A stretch of DNA of 64,000 bases, taken from contig JAHBVG010000010.1 in NCBI GenBank assembly GCA_019637695.1, positions 1 through 64,000 of the forward strand, written 5' to 3'. This document shows positions 19,090 to 27,190 of this stretch, one piece after another (position 1 is the first letter of the stretch; the number at the start of each line of letters is the position of its first letter). Origin of the DNA: Caldilineaceae bacterium (GTDB taxonomy: Bacteria > Chloroflexota > Anaerolineae > Caldilineales > Caldilineaceae). The notes under the pieces were generated by a model. That model ran no database searches. It saw nothing but the letters and a program-made list of their open reading frames with translations, and was not told where the DNA came from. Position numbers and translations under genes: made by a program.

Positions 19090-20448
19090 ATGAATCCAGA
19101 ACTTTCGATTGCCCTCGTCTCTATCGCTCGCCCGACCTTTGATGTACTGCTGGCCCAATCGGTGGCCGATACTGTCTATACCCAATTGCAATGGACTGGG
19201 TATCGTGTGGTTGGAACAGGCGCAAAGTTGATCATAGATGCGGCCGGCGTTGAGGAAGCCAAGACCGAACTACAAAACACCCAGTTCGATCTGCTGATCT
19301 TATTGCAGGCTTCATTTGCCGATAGTTCCATGGCCGTGACCCTGGCTGAGGTGGTGCAAGATCGAGCATTACCCCTGCTCCTTTGGGCTGTCCCCGAGGA
19401 TCGCAGTGGGGGACGTTTGCGCCTGAATAGCCTTTGTGGTATTAATCTAGCTGCTCATGCACTGAAGCGACGAAACATCGCCTACGACTACCTGTTGTTG
19501 CCTGCTGACGCCCCCCAAGCCCTGGATCGAATTGAGCAAGTCGCACGCGCTGGACGCACACAGCGTCTTCTGCGTGGAAGCCGGATCGGGCTGGTGGGTG
19601 AGCCGCCAACTGGATTCGACACCTGCCATTTTGATGCCGCCGAATTGGCGTCTCGCTTTGGCGTTCAAGTCGTTCCGCTGGCGCTAGGCGAAACTTTACA
19701 GGCCGCGGCGGACGTCAGCACTGAACGCTGCCAGGAATTTGTGGATCGAGTCGCTGTCTTTGTCCCCAATTTGGATGAACTCAACACCGCCGCCACTGCA
19801 GGAACGGCCGGCGTCTACACTGCTCTGCGTGACCGCGCTCAAGCCGACAAATTAGACGGGATCGCTGTCCGCTGTTGGCCGGAATTTTTCACCGAATTGG
19901 GTTGCGCCGCCTGCGGGGCCATGAGTATGCTCACTGAAGAAGCGATCCCGTGTAGCTGTGAGGCGGATATTAACGGCACGCTGACGCTGGTGATGCTCCA
20001 GGCCATTAGCGACTCGCAACCCTTCATCACCGATCTTGTTAATGTGGACGCCGAAAGCGATAGCGCCGTCCTTTGGCACTGTGGCCTGGCGCCCATTTCC
20101 ATGGCCGATCCGGGTCAACCCATCGAAGGGACGATCCACAGCAACCGGCGGCTGCCCTTGCTCTTCCAATTCACGCTGAAGCCAGGACGGGTGACGCTGG
20201 CCCGCCTTCACCACACGCCGCAGAGCGGATATCAATTGGTCATCGGCGGCGGCGAGATGATCGCAGCGCCGCCCAGCTTTAGTGGCACCAGCGGCGTTGT
20301 CCGCTTTGATCGCCCGGTACTCCAGGTCCTCGACACCATCATGGCGGAAGGGTTGGAGCATCATCTCTGCCTCGTCTACGGGGACTATCGCTCTGCCTTA
20401 CGCGCCTTTGCCCGACTGGCCGATTTGCCCGTATTGGACCTGACCTGA
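19090..20448 (+). CDS. L-fucose/L-arabinose isomerase-like protein
   Basis: 452 aa. The C-terminal half carries the FucI/AraA-like core: RCWPEFFTELGCAACGAMSML, then IPCSCEADINGTLTLVMLQ (E and D as metal ligands), ITDLVNVD, and VLWHCGLAPISM with a conserved His. These correspond to the Glu-Asp-His metal site of fucose isomerase. The N-terminal part is a Rossmann-like region that is poorly conserved in this superfamily. It is flanked by two sugar import operons, so aldose-ketose isomerisation of an imported sugar is a fair guess. The true substrate, or even an isomerase reaction, is unproven. The gene is transcribed separately from the upstream phosphatase. Confidence 0.75.
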   Translation: MNPELSIALVSIARPTFDVLLAQSVADTVYTQLQWTGYRVVGTGAKLIIDAAGVEEAKTELQNTQFDLLILLQASFADSSMAVTLAEVVQDRALPLLLWAVPEDRSGGRLRLNSLCGINLAAHALKRRNIAYDYLLLPADAPQALDRIEQVARAGRTQRLLRGSRIGLVGEPPTGFDTCHFDAAELASRFGVQVVPLALGETLQAAADVSTERCQEFVDRVAVFVPNLDELNTAATAGTAGVYTALRDRAQADKLDGIAVRCWPEFFTELGCAACGAMSMLTEEAIPCSCEADINGTLTLVMLQAISDSQPFITDLVNVDAESDSAVLWHCGLAPISMADPGQPIEGTIHSNRRLPLLFQFTLKPGRVTLARLHHTPQSGYQLVIGGGEMIAAPPSFSGTSGVVRFDRPVLQVLDTIMAEGLEHHLCLVYGDYRSALRAFARLADLPVLDLT

Positions 20449-20552
20449 CGCAGCAATCCGCAACCAACGACTTACTTGAGAAGAATGCTCACAACGATGA
20501 TGCCTTCTTCTGGGATCCTATCTTCTTCCATTTACCATCAGGAGAAACACAC

Positions 20553-21944
20553 ATGAACGGCAAAAGACTGTCTCGACGTGCCTTTTTGCAGGTTTTAGGG
20601 GGGAGTAGTGCTGCTCTCTTGCTTGCCGGTTGCCCTGCGGCTCCCGCCCCAGCCCCACAAGCTGGCAGCGGCGCTGCGCCGGCGGCTCCAGCTCAAGAAG
20701 CCATCACGCTTGATTTCTTCGCCTGGGGTGATCAGACCGATCTTCCGGCGTGGGAGGAACTCTCGCGCAATTACACCGAGATGAACCCCAATGTCACCAT
20801 CAACGTCTCGCCCACACCCCCAGGGAGCGGCGGCAGTGACTACTACGCGGCGCTACAGACGCAGTTTGCAGGCGGCGCAGCCCCGCATATTGCATCGTTT
20901 CAGGGATGGGAGTGGCAACCCTACGCTGACCGCGATCTATTAGCCCCTCTGGATGACTACATCGAACAGAGCGGCTTAACCGGCCCATACCCTGAAGGCG
21001 TCCAGAGTCTAGAGGTCTCCACCCGTCGCAACGGCAGTCGCTATCTGCTGCCGCTGCAAATCGCTACCATGGTCATGTTCTACGTGCCGAAACTCTTTGA
21101 GGAAGCGGGCGTCGATCTGCCCACCGACGACTGGACCTTTGAGGATTTCCTGGCCAAGGCCGAAGCCATTACGGACACCAGCGGTGATCGAAGACGCTAC
21201 GGCTACCAGGCCAATGGCAACTGGGTGCGCGATATCCATTGGATCCGCGGCACGGGTGTGCAGGAATTCGATGAATTGGTGGATCCGCGCCAGGCCATGT
21301 TCGATCAACCGGAGATCGCTGAGGTGGTTCAGATCGTCGCTCAGGACGTGATCTACAACATGGGGGTCGCACCGCTGCCCGCCGACACCGATACCGGCGC
21401 CAATACTATCCAGACCGGCAACGCCGCTATGAAGTACGAAGGTCCCTGGTTCTTCACCCAACTCAACAGCCCGGCGCTGCGCGAATCCGGCCAGCAAATT
21501 GAGTTCGACGTGGTCTTGATGCCACAACAACAGGACAGCGAACGACCCCATCGCGGTTGGGCCGAAGGCGTCGCCGTGCCCAGGACCAACCGCGCCGATG
21601 CCGCCTGGGGCTTTGTCAGCTACATGGGCGGCGCGGATGGCAACAGGATTTATTCCACGATCACCGGGCGGATCCCCAATGATCTATCCCTGATCGAGAG
21701 CTTCTGGGTGCCCGCCATTGCCGAACGCTTCGGCGTCCAAAACGGCGCTGCCTTCGTTGAAGCGATCCGCCGCTCCGAGGTGGACGTGATCGGCGGCGTC
21801 TCGCGCACGCGCATGTGGAACGAAGTGGTCAGACCCCAAGGCTGGGACCGGCTCAACAACAACAGCGCCACCGCCGCAGACGTTCTGCCCACCGTCAATG
21901 CGGGTGTGCAGGCTCTGCTCGACGACTATTGGGCGAACCAGTAA
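20553..21944 (+). CDS. Carbohydrate ABC transporter substrate-binding lipoprotein (2), Tat-type signal
   Basis: 463 aa. The N-terminus MNGKRLSRRAFLQVLGG has a twin-arginine SRRAFLQ motif, and the h-region ends LLLAGCPAAPAPAP, a lipobox. The protein is probably Tat-exported and lipidated. The mature region DFFAWGDQTDLPAWEELSRNY, TMVMFYVPKLFEEAGVDLPTDDWTFEDFL and a C-terminal ADVLPTVNAGVQALLDDYW fit SBP family 1. It heads the second import operon. It shares architecture with the first binding protein but little wording, so the ligands may differ. Confidence 0.92.
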   Translation: MNGKRLSRRAFLQVLGGSSAALLLAGCPAAPAPAPQAGSGAAPAAPAQEAITLDFFAWGDQTDLPAWEELSRNYTEMNPNVTINVSPTPPGSGGSDYYAALQTQFAGGAAPHIASFQGWEWQPYADRDLLAPLDDYIEQSGLTGPYPEGVQSLEVSTRRNGSRYLLPLQIATMVMFYVPKLFEEAGVDLPTDDWTFEDFLAKAEAITDTSGDRRRYGYQANGNWVRDIHWIRGTGVQEFDELVDPRQAMFDQPEIAEVVQIVAQDVIYNMGVAPLPADTDTGANTIQTGNAAMKYEGPWFFTQLNSPALRESGQQIEFDVVLMPQQQDSERPHRGWAEGVAVPRTNRADAAWGFVSYMGGADGNRIYSTITGRIPNDLSLIESFWVPAIAERFGVQNGAAFVEAIRRSEVDVIGGVSRTRMWNEVVRPQGWDRLNNNSATAADVLPTVNAGVQALLDDYWANQ

Positions 21945-22080
21945 AGAGAAGAAGAGAAGAAGAGAAAAAGGGAAAAAGAGGAAAGAGAGATGGCTCTTCT
22001 CTTCCTCTCTTCTTCTCTCCCTCTCTTCTTCTCTCCCTCTCTTCTTCTCTCCCTCTCTTCTTCTCTCTCCACTCTCCACT
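21945..22080. repeat. Purine-tract / pyrimidine-tract inverted repeat with 16-bp tandem units
   Basis: Directly after the binding-protein stop lies a 46-base almost pure A/G tract. An almost pure C/T tract follows, with four tandem copies of a 16-mer CCCTCTCTTCTTCTCT at about 22004-22067. The two halves are complementary and could form a long imperfect hairpin or triplex. It precedes the permease ribosome site (GGGAGGA, 22083). Confidence 0.85.
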
Positions 22081-22093
22081 CCGGGAGGATAGT

Positions 22094-23008
22094 ATGGCTG
22101 TGACCACTCAATCGCCGCCTCGACGCTGGATGGGCCGCCGCCAATTGCGCGAATGGCTGGATGGCTATCTCTTTGCCTCGCCCTTTATCCTGGGCTTCAG
22201 CCTCTTCGTCGCCTTCCCCATGATCTACTCGATCTACCTGGCCTTTATGCGTTGGGATCTGCTATCGCCGCCGCGGTTTGTCGGGCTTGACAACATTATA
22301 CGGCTCTTCCAAGATCCGCTCGCCAACCTGAGCCTCTACAACAGCGCCTATTACACCTTCATCGCTGTACCCATTCAACTGATTATCTCCTTCACCCTGG
22401 CGTTGGCTCTGACACAGCGCATCCGCTTTCGCGATTTCTACCGCGCCGGCTTCTACATGCCCATCATCGTACCGTTGGTGGCGAGCGCTGTGGTCTGGCA
22501 GCGGGTTTTCCACCCTGAGTTTGGCATTTTGAATGAAGTACTCGGCTGGTTTGGGATCGAACCGCGCGCCTGGCTCTTTCGCCCTGAATTGGCGAAACCG
22601 GCCTTTATCTTCATGTCCTTTTGGATGATTGGACGGCAGATGGTGATCTTCATCGCCGGGTTGGGCAGCATACCCGAATCGTTGAACGAAGCGGCCAGCC
22701 TTGACGGCGCCGGTTCCTTCCGCCGCTTGCTGCATGTCACCATCCCCTTGATGACGCCGCTGATTTTCTACAACATGGTGATCGCCATCATCAACTCATT
22801 CCAGACCTTCGTCCCAGCGATGATCATGACCCAGGGCGGCCCCGAAAACGCCACACTCTTTTCTGTCCTCTATATTTATCGTCAGGGGTTTGTGAATTTC
22901 AACATGGGCTACGCCTCGGCCCTGGCTTGGGAGTTCTTCATTATTATTATGGGCTTCACCATTGCCCAGTTTTACATTTCCAAACGCTGGGTCTATTACG
23001 AAGATTAG
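22094..23008 (+). CDS. Carbohydrate ABC transporter permease (MalF/UgpA type, 2nd operon)
   Basis: 304 aa, ATG 22094 after GGGAGGA. Six helices. The N-terminus LFASPFILGFSLFVAFPMIYSIYLAF and the EAA loop SLNEAASLDGAGSFRRLLHVTIPLMTP identify a UgpA-like permease. The C-terminal segment YISKRWVYYED matches the end of the permease in the first operon (RWVYYETE). The longer upstream frame is produced by the repeat tract and is not a start. Confidence 0.93.
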   Translation: MAVTTQSPPRRWMGRRQLREWLDGYLFASPFILGFSLFVAFPMIYSIYLAFMRWDLLSPPRFVGLDNIIRLFQDPLANLSLYNSAYYTFIAVPIQLIISFTLALALTQRIRFRDFYRAGFYMPIIVPLVASAVVWQRVFHPEFGILNEVLGWFGIEPRAWLFRPELAKPAFIFMSFWMIGRQMVIFIAGLGSIPESLNEAASLDGAGSFRRLLHVTIPLMTPLIFYNMVIAIINSFQTFVPAMIMTQGGPENATLFSVLYIYRQGFVNFNMGYASALAWEFFIIIMGFTIAQFYISKRWVYYED

Positions 23009-23045
23009 GGCTGCGGCCAGAATCCATTGAGAAGGAGAATCGACC

Positions 23046-23978
23046 GTGCAGACACAACTCCAGGTCGAACAGGATGCCGCCTACGCGGGTCGAACAGCAA
23101 AGAGATTGAGCCGCCAGAAATTATTGGATCGGGCGTGGCTGGTCTTTCTCCAAATCTTGATGACCTTTCTGGTCGTCAGCTTTTTGGTGCCCACCATTTG
23201 GATGATCTCCTCGTCGCTCAAGGCATCCACGGAAATTTTCGCCCATCCCATCCAATGGTTTCCGAGTACGCCGCAGTGGCGCAACTATGCACGGGCCTTT
23301 GAACTGCTGCCCCTGACAACCTTCATCCGCAACACGTTGATCATCGTCTTCTTCGCCGTGATCGGCACTGTCCTCTCTTCGGCGATGGTGGCCTACTCGT
23401 TTGCGCGCATTAAGTGGCCGGGACGCCGTTTTTGGTTTGCGCTCATGCTTTCCACGATGATGCTGCCCGACGCGATTACGCTGGTGCCGCGCTTTGTGAT
23501 CTTCCGCAGTCTGCCCGCCTTTGGCTTTCAAGGATCAGCCACCTGGGTGGACACATTCTTGCCGCTCACTCTCCCGTATTGGACGGGGATTAGCGGGCTT
23601 TATGTCTTTTTGATGCACCAATTCTTCCGCGGCATCCCGCTGGAGCTAGAGGACGCCGCCGCCATTGACGGCGCCGGACGCTGGCGCATTTTGGCCCAGA
23701 TCCTCATGCCGCTCTCAAAACCGGTGATCGCAACCGTCGCCGTCTTTTCCATGCTCCAGCACTACAACGACTATATGAACCCGCTGATCTACATCCGCTC
23801 GATGCAGAAATGGCCGCTAGCCGTGGGATTGGCTGCCTATAACAGCGCTTACGTGCAAAACTGGGAAGTCGTCTTCGCCGCCAGCACGATTATGGTATTG
23901 CCCATGATCATCGTCTTCCTCTTTGCCCAGCGCTATTTCGTCCAGGGCATCGCCATGACAGGGTTTGGTGGTCGTTAA
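23046..23978 (+). CDS. Carbohydrate ABC transporter permease (MalG/UgpE type, 2nd operon)
   Basis: 310 aa, GTG start at 23046 with GAAGGAGA upstream. The permease core has AYSFARIKWPGRRFWFALMLSTMMLPDA, the EAA loop ELEDAAAIDGAGRWRILAQILMPLSKP and the C-terminal FVQGIAMTGFGGR. It completes an importer lacking its own ATPase. The P450 gene begins just after it on the same strand and may be on the same transcript. Confidence 0.93.
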   Translation: MQTQLQVEQDAAYAGRTAKRLSRQKLLDRAWLVFLQILMTFLVVSFLVPTIWMISSSLKASTEIFAHPIQWFPSTPQWRNYARAFELLPLTTFIRNTLIIVFFAVIGTVLSSAMVAYSFARIKWPGRRFWFALMLSTMMLPDAITLVPRFVIFRSLPAFGFQGSATWVDTFLPLTLPYWTGISGLYVFLMHQFFRGIPLELEDAAAIDGAGRWRILAQILMPLSKPVIATVAVFSMLQHYNDYMNPLIYIRSMQKWPLAVGLAAYNSAYVQNWEVVFAASTIMVLPMIIVFLFAQRYFVQGIAMTGFGGR

Positions 23979-23991
23979 GTTGTCAGATACA

Positions 23992-25233
23992 ATGGAGAGC
24001 GAGATTCCGCCTACGATTAACTCCCTTGACCCTCTACTGACCTCACCCGACTACTTTGTCGATCCCTATCCTGTCTTGGCGCGGTTGCGAATGGAAGCGC
24101 CCGTCTATTGGAGCGAGGCGTGGGGTGGCTGGGTGCTGACGCGCTACGCCGATGTGGTGGCAGTGCTGCGCGACCCGGCGCGCTTTTCCAGCGCCGGGCG
24201 CATCACCTATCTGCTGGCCCAATTGCCCGCAGCGGATCGCCGCCGCGCCGCTCTGTTGGAACGCCACTACCAGGTCGGCCTGGCCCACGCCGATCCGCCG
24301 GACCATACGCGGCTGCGCACATTGCTCAACCGCTATTTCACCCCGCGCCATCTGGAGTCGTTGCGCCCGCGCATTGCGCAATTGGTGGAAAGTATGCTCG
24401 ACCAGTGCCAGCGCGCCGACAGCATGGACGTGATCCACGATCTGGCCTACCCGCTGCCGGCGATTGTGGTGCTGGAGATGATCGGCGCGCCCGCTGAGGA
24501 TCGCGATCTCTTCCGCGATTGGGCGCTGGGAATCAACCGTCTCTTCGCCGCGGGCGGACGCACCAGTCTCGACGCCGTCGACGCGGCCTTAACCAGCCTG
24601 GCCGAGATCCGCGCCTACATCTCGGATCTGGCGGCCCAGCGTCGCCGCGATCCGCGCGAGGACCTGATCAGCCTGCTCGTCCACGCTGGCGCGGATGAGC
24701 AGTTGAGCGAAGGGGAACTGCTCGCTACCTGTGTCACCCTCTTTGTGGCCGGCCACGAGACCACCACCAACCTGATCGGCAATGGGTTGCTGGCGCTGCT
24801 GCGCCATCCTGAGCAACTGGCTCAACTGAGGGAAAATCCGGCGCTCTCCCTGCCTGCCATGGAGGAATTGCTGCGCTATGACACGCCCGTGCCACGGGGA
24901 TGGCGGCTGGCCAAAGCGGATATGGAGATCGGCGGGCAAACCATCCGCGCCGGTGATCTGCTCCTGCCCATGATCGGCGCAGCCAACCGTGACCCTGCCC
25001 AATTCCCCCACCCGGATCGGCTCGATTTCGGGCGCGCCGACAACCGTCATGTGGGCTTCGGCTACGGCATCCACTTCTGTTTGGGCGCGCCGCTGGCCCG
25101 ATTGGAGGTCCCCGCCGCGTTGAATGCGCTGCTGCGTCGCTTCCCAGCGCTGCGGCTGGACGAATCCTCGCCTTTAATCTGGCGGCGTGACGTTGCCCTG
25201 CGTGGAATCGACTCCTTGCCTGTGCTGCTGTAA
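23992..25233 (+). CDS. Cytochrome P450
   Basis: 413 aa from ATG 23992 (TTG 23980 is possible). The P450 signatures are complete: I-helix FVAGHETTTN, the ExxR helix MEELLRYD, PERF-like region HPDRLDFGR, and the haem loop FGYGIHFCLGAPLAR with the proximal Cys. It is a soluble bacterial class enzyme (CYP107/CYP109-like in style). No ferredoxin or reductase lies beside it. It follows the second sugar permease by 13 bases and its 3' end overlaps the convergent GT39-like gene by 60 bases. The substrate is unknown. Confidence 0.93.
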   Translation: MESEIPPTINSLDPLLTSPDYFVDPYPVLARLRMEAPVYWSEAWGGWVLTRYADVVAVLRDPARFSSAGRITYLLAQLPAADRRRAALLERHYQVGLAHADPPDHTRLRTLLNRYFTPRHLESLRPRIAQLVESMLDQCQRADSMDVIHDLAYPLPAIVVLEMIGAPAEDRDLFRDWALGINRLFAAGGRTSLDAVDAALTSLAEIRAYISDLAAQRRRDPREDLISLLVHAGADEQLSEGELLATCVTLFVAGHETTTNLIGNGLLALLRHPEQLAQLRENPALSLPAMEELLRYDTPVPRGWRLAKADMEIGGQTIRAGDLLLPMIGAANRDPAQFPHPDRLDFGRADNRHVGFGYGIHFCLGAPLARLEVPAALNALLRRFPALRLDESSPLIWRRDVALRGIDSLPVLL

Positions 25234-26823
25234 TGGGTTGTGAGATAGACACAAAAATTCGGGGTCAACTTGTCCGCGCTCCACAAACTCGGCGATGCGG
25301 AGTCCAACAAAGTGGCGCTCTTCAAGGCGACACATCTCTGTAGCCAGTTGGCGTGGGATCAATCCCTCCGGGTCAGTGTACCAATCGTGAGCGTAGATCA
25401 GCCACACTCGTGGTCTCCCCTGTACTAGATCGCGCAGATTAGATAGATCCGCGTTGGTCATCTTCGGCTCCAGCACTCCCCGATCAAAAAGATCCACCGG
25501 CGCGCCGCGCAGTTCCAGATCCAAATTGTAATGGCGGAAGTAGTACTCAAAGGGGATCTGCACCCACGTGGCGTGGAAAACGAGCAGATCGTCCGGCTCT
25601 GCCCGTGCGGCCACGTAAGCAGCCGCACTTGACCAATCCTCTTTTTCAAAATGGACGTAGTAATTGTAGAGCGAAAATCCGCTGAGAACCGCCATCATCA
25701 CAAGCGCAGCCGCCTGTGTGAACCAGCGGATCTTGGGCAGCGCCAATCCTCGAATGCCGATAGCAATGAGCAGATAGTAGGGCAGCGTCGTCCATATCAG
25801 CGTGCGGTCGTAGAAGATAGGACGGCGCAGACTGACCAACAATTCCCCCGCAATCGGCGTCAAGGCGAGCGATAGCAGCAGCAAAAGCCAAAGTGGTTTG
25901 TGACGCAGCCGAAAGAGGCCGAACAGCGCCAATCCCCCGTAGATCCCCATCCACACGGGCATTAGCGGAAAGTCCCCAGGCAGGTGGGCGAAATTAAAGG
26001 TTTGCCACGCATTCCAGATCTCCGTTGCCGTGGGCGGCAGCAACCAGAATTCCTCATCCACCTTGAGCGATTGGAATACAAAGGGCGCTGCCCACGGTGA
26101 CCAGAGCAGGATCGCCAGCCCTTGGGTTTGCAGCCAGAAGCGCAGAAAGGATGGGCTTTCCAGCGCGGGCAGGGATACCGCGCATCCTCGCCTGAAAAGC
26201 CAGAAGCCCAGGATTGGCAGGTTTACCGCCAGCGGGAAGAAGACAGTCGCGGTGTTGTGGGTGAGCATTGTGGCAGCCTGGGCTACGGTGAAGCCGATCC
26301 ACCCGATCATCGAACGGCGGGGAAGGATCAACCACCAGCGTTCGTGGTCGGCGAGGATGGGCTGGCTCAAAACGCGCACAAGGCAATAGAAAGCTGCCGC
26401 CACCGTCAACGTCAGCAGGCCGTACATCCTCGCCTCTTGCGCATAGCGAACATGGAAAGGCGAAATCGCCAGGATCGTCGCCGCCATCAGCCCGGTGATC
26501 TCGTCTTGTGTCAACCGCCGCGCCGCCGCATAGAAGAGGGGGATGCTGACGATGCCACACAGCGCCGAAAAGAGGCGCGCCGCTCCTTGTAGATCCCCAA
26601 AGAGGGCTTGCCAGAGGGAAAGCAGCGAGTAATAAAGCGGCGGGTGCTGATCAATGCGCATCAGCCAGCGCCATACCTCCGTCTGGCTGTGGTTCGCCAC
26701 CCAGATGCTAAAGGCTTCATCCAACCAGACACTCTTTTCGCCAATCGCACAGATCCGCAACAGCGCGCCCACGAGTACGATCAGCAGTAGAAGCAGGCGA
26801 AAGATACGGTGATTGGCGTACAT
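25174..26823 (-). CDS. GT39/ArnT-like integral membrane glycosyltransferase
   Basis: 549 aa with about ten hydrophobic helices. The first periplasmic loop contains KSVWLDEAFSIWVANHS, with the acidic pair typical of GT-C enzymes of the PMT/ArnT group. QHPPLYYSLLSLWQ follows, and YAQEARMYGLLTL is another family block. It would transfer a sugar from a polyprenyl-phosphate donor to a protein, lipid or polymer outside the membrane. The C-terminal soluble tail is short, and the stop at 25174 lies inside the P450 gene on the other strand. Divergent from the histidine kinase. Confidence 0.85.
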   Translation of the reverse strand: MYANHRIFRLLLLLIVLVGALLRICAIGEKSVWLDEAFSIWVANHSQTEVWRWLMRIDQHPPLYYSLLSLWQALFGDLQGAARLFSALCGIVSIPLFYAAARRLTQDEITGLMAATILAISPFHVRYAQEARMYGLLTLTVAAAFYCLVRVLSQPILADHERWWLILPRRSMIGWIGFTVAQAATMLTHNTATVFFPLAVNLPILGFWLFRRGCAVSLPALESPSFLRFWLQTQGLAILLWSPWAAPFVFQSLKVDEEFWLLPPTATEIWNAWQTFNFAHLPGDFPLMPVWMGIYGGLALFGLFRLRHKPLWLLLLLSLALTPIAGELLVSLRRPIFYDRTLIWTTLPYYLLIAIGIRGLALPKIRWFTQAAALVMMAVLSGFSLYNYYVHFEKEDWSSAAAYVAARAEPDDLLVFHATWVQIPFEYYFRHYNLDLELRGAPVDLFDRGVLEPKMTNADLSNLRDLVQGRPRVWLIYAHDWYTDPEGLIPRQLATEMCRLEERHFVGLRIAEFVERGQVDPEFLCLSHNPLQQHRQGVDSTQGNVTPPD

Positions 26824-26963
26824 ATTTCTGGGCGCTGGTTGAGATAGAAAAGATATTCGCTCAAACTATTAGTTGATTTTGCTGTTTGTGGACCAATTTC
26901 TAAAGACTGTATACTGCTACTGCAACGAGTCGGTTTCGTTATCGACTATTTCCGTGCAGTTTC

Positions 26964-27062
26964 TGTATCGATCAGGAAGATGATGAAACGTAGGTGCGGT
27001 TACAGTCCGACCGCAGCGGTCGGCCCGCACCTACAGATTCCACCATGTCGTTGATCAGTACA
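26964..27062. repeat. 99-bp MITE-like element, copy B
   Basis: The reverse complement of copy A (10689-10787) over the full 99 bases, with a few substitutions. Flanking TTTCCGTGCAGTTTC (26949-26963) and TTTCCGTGCATTTTC (27064-27078) form a 14/15 direct repeat, again 15 bp. The gap 26824-27190 holds little else apart from a possible -10 (TATACT) near 26910. Confidence 0.85.
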
Positions 27063-27190
27063 ATTTCCGTGCATTTTCCTCTCACGAATCGTCTTTCTAC
27101 AGTTTAGATCAATCTTCTTGAATCGAGTATTCGTATGTTGCTCTCGATACCAATCCACAGGTGTGAAATCACTGGGTCAGGAGGTCTTGT

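Noticed and set aside
22004..22067. CRISPR array suspected from four tandem 16-bp units
   Set aside because: The units are contiguous, without spacers, and made only of C and T. No cas gene is present.
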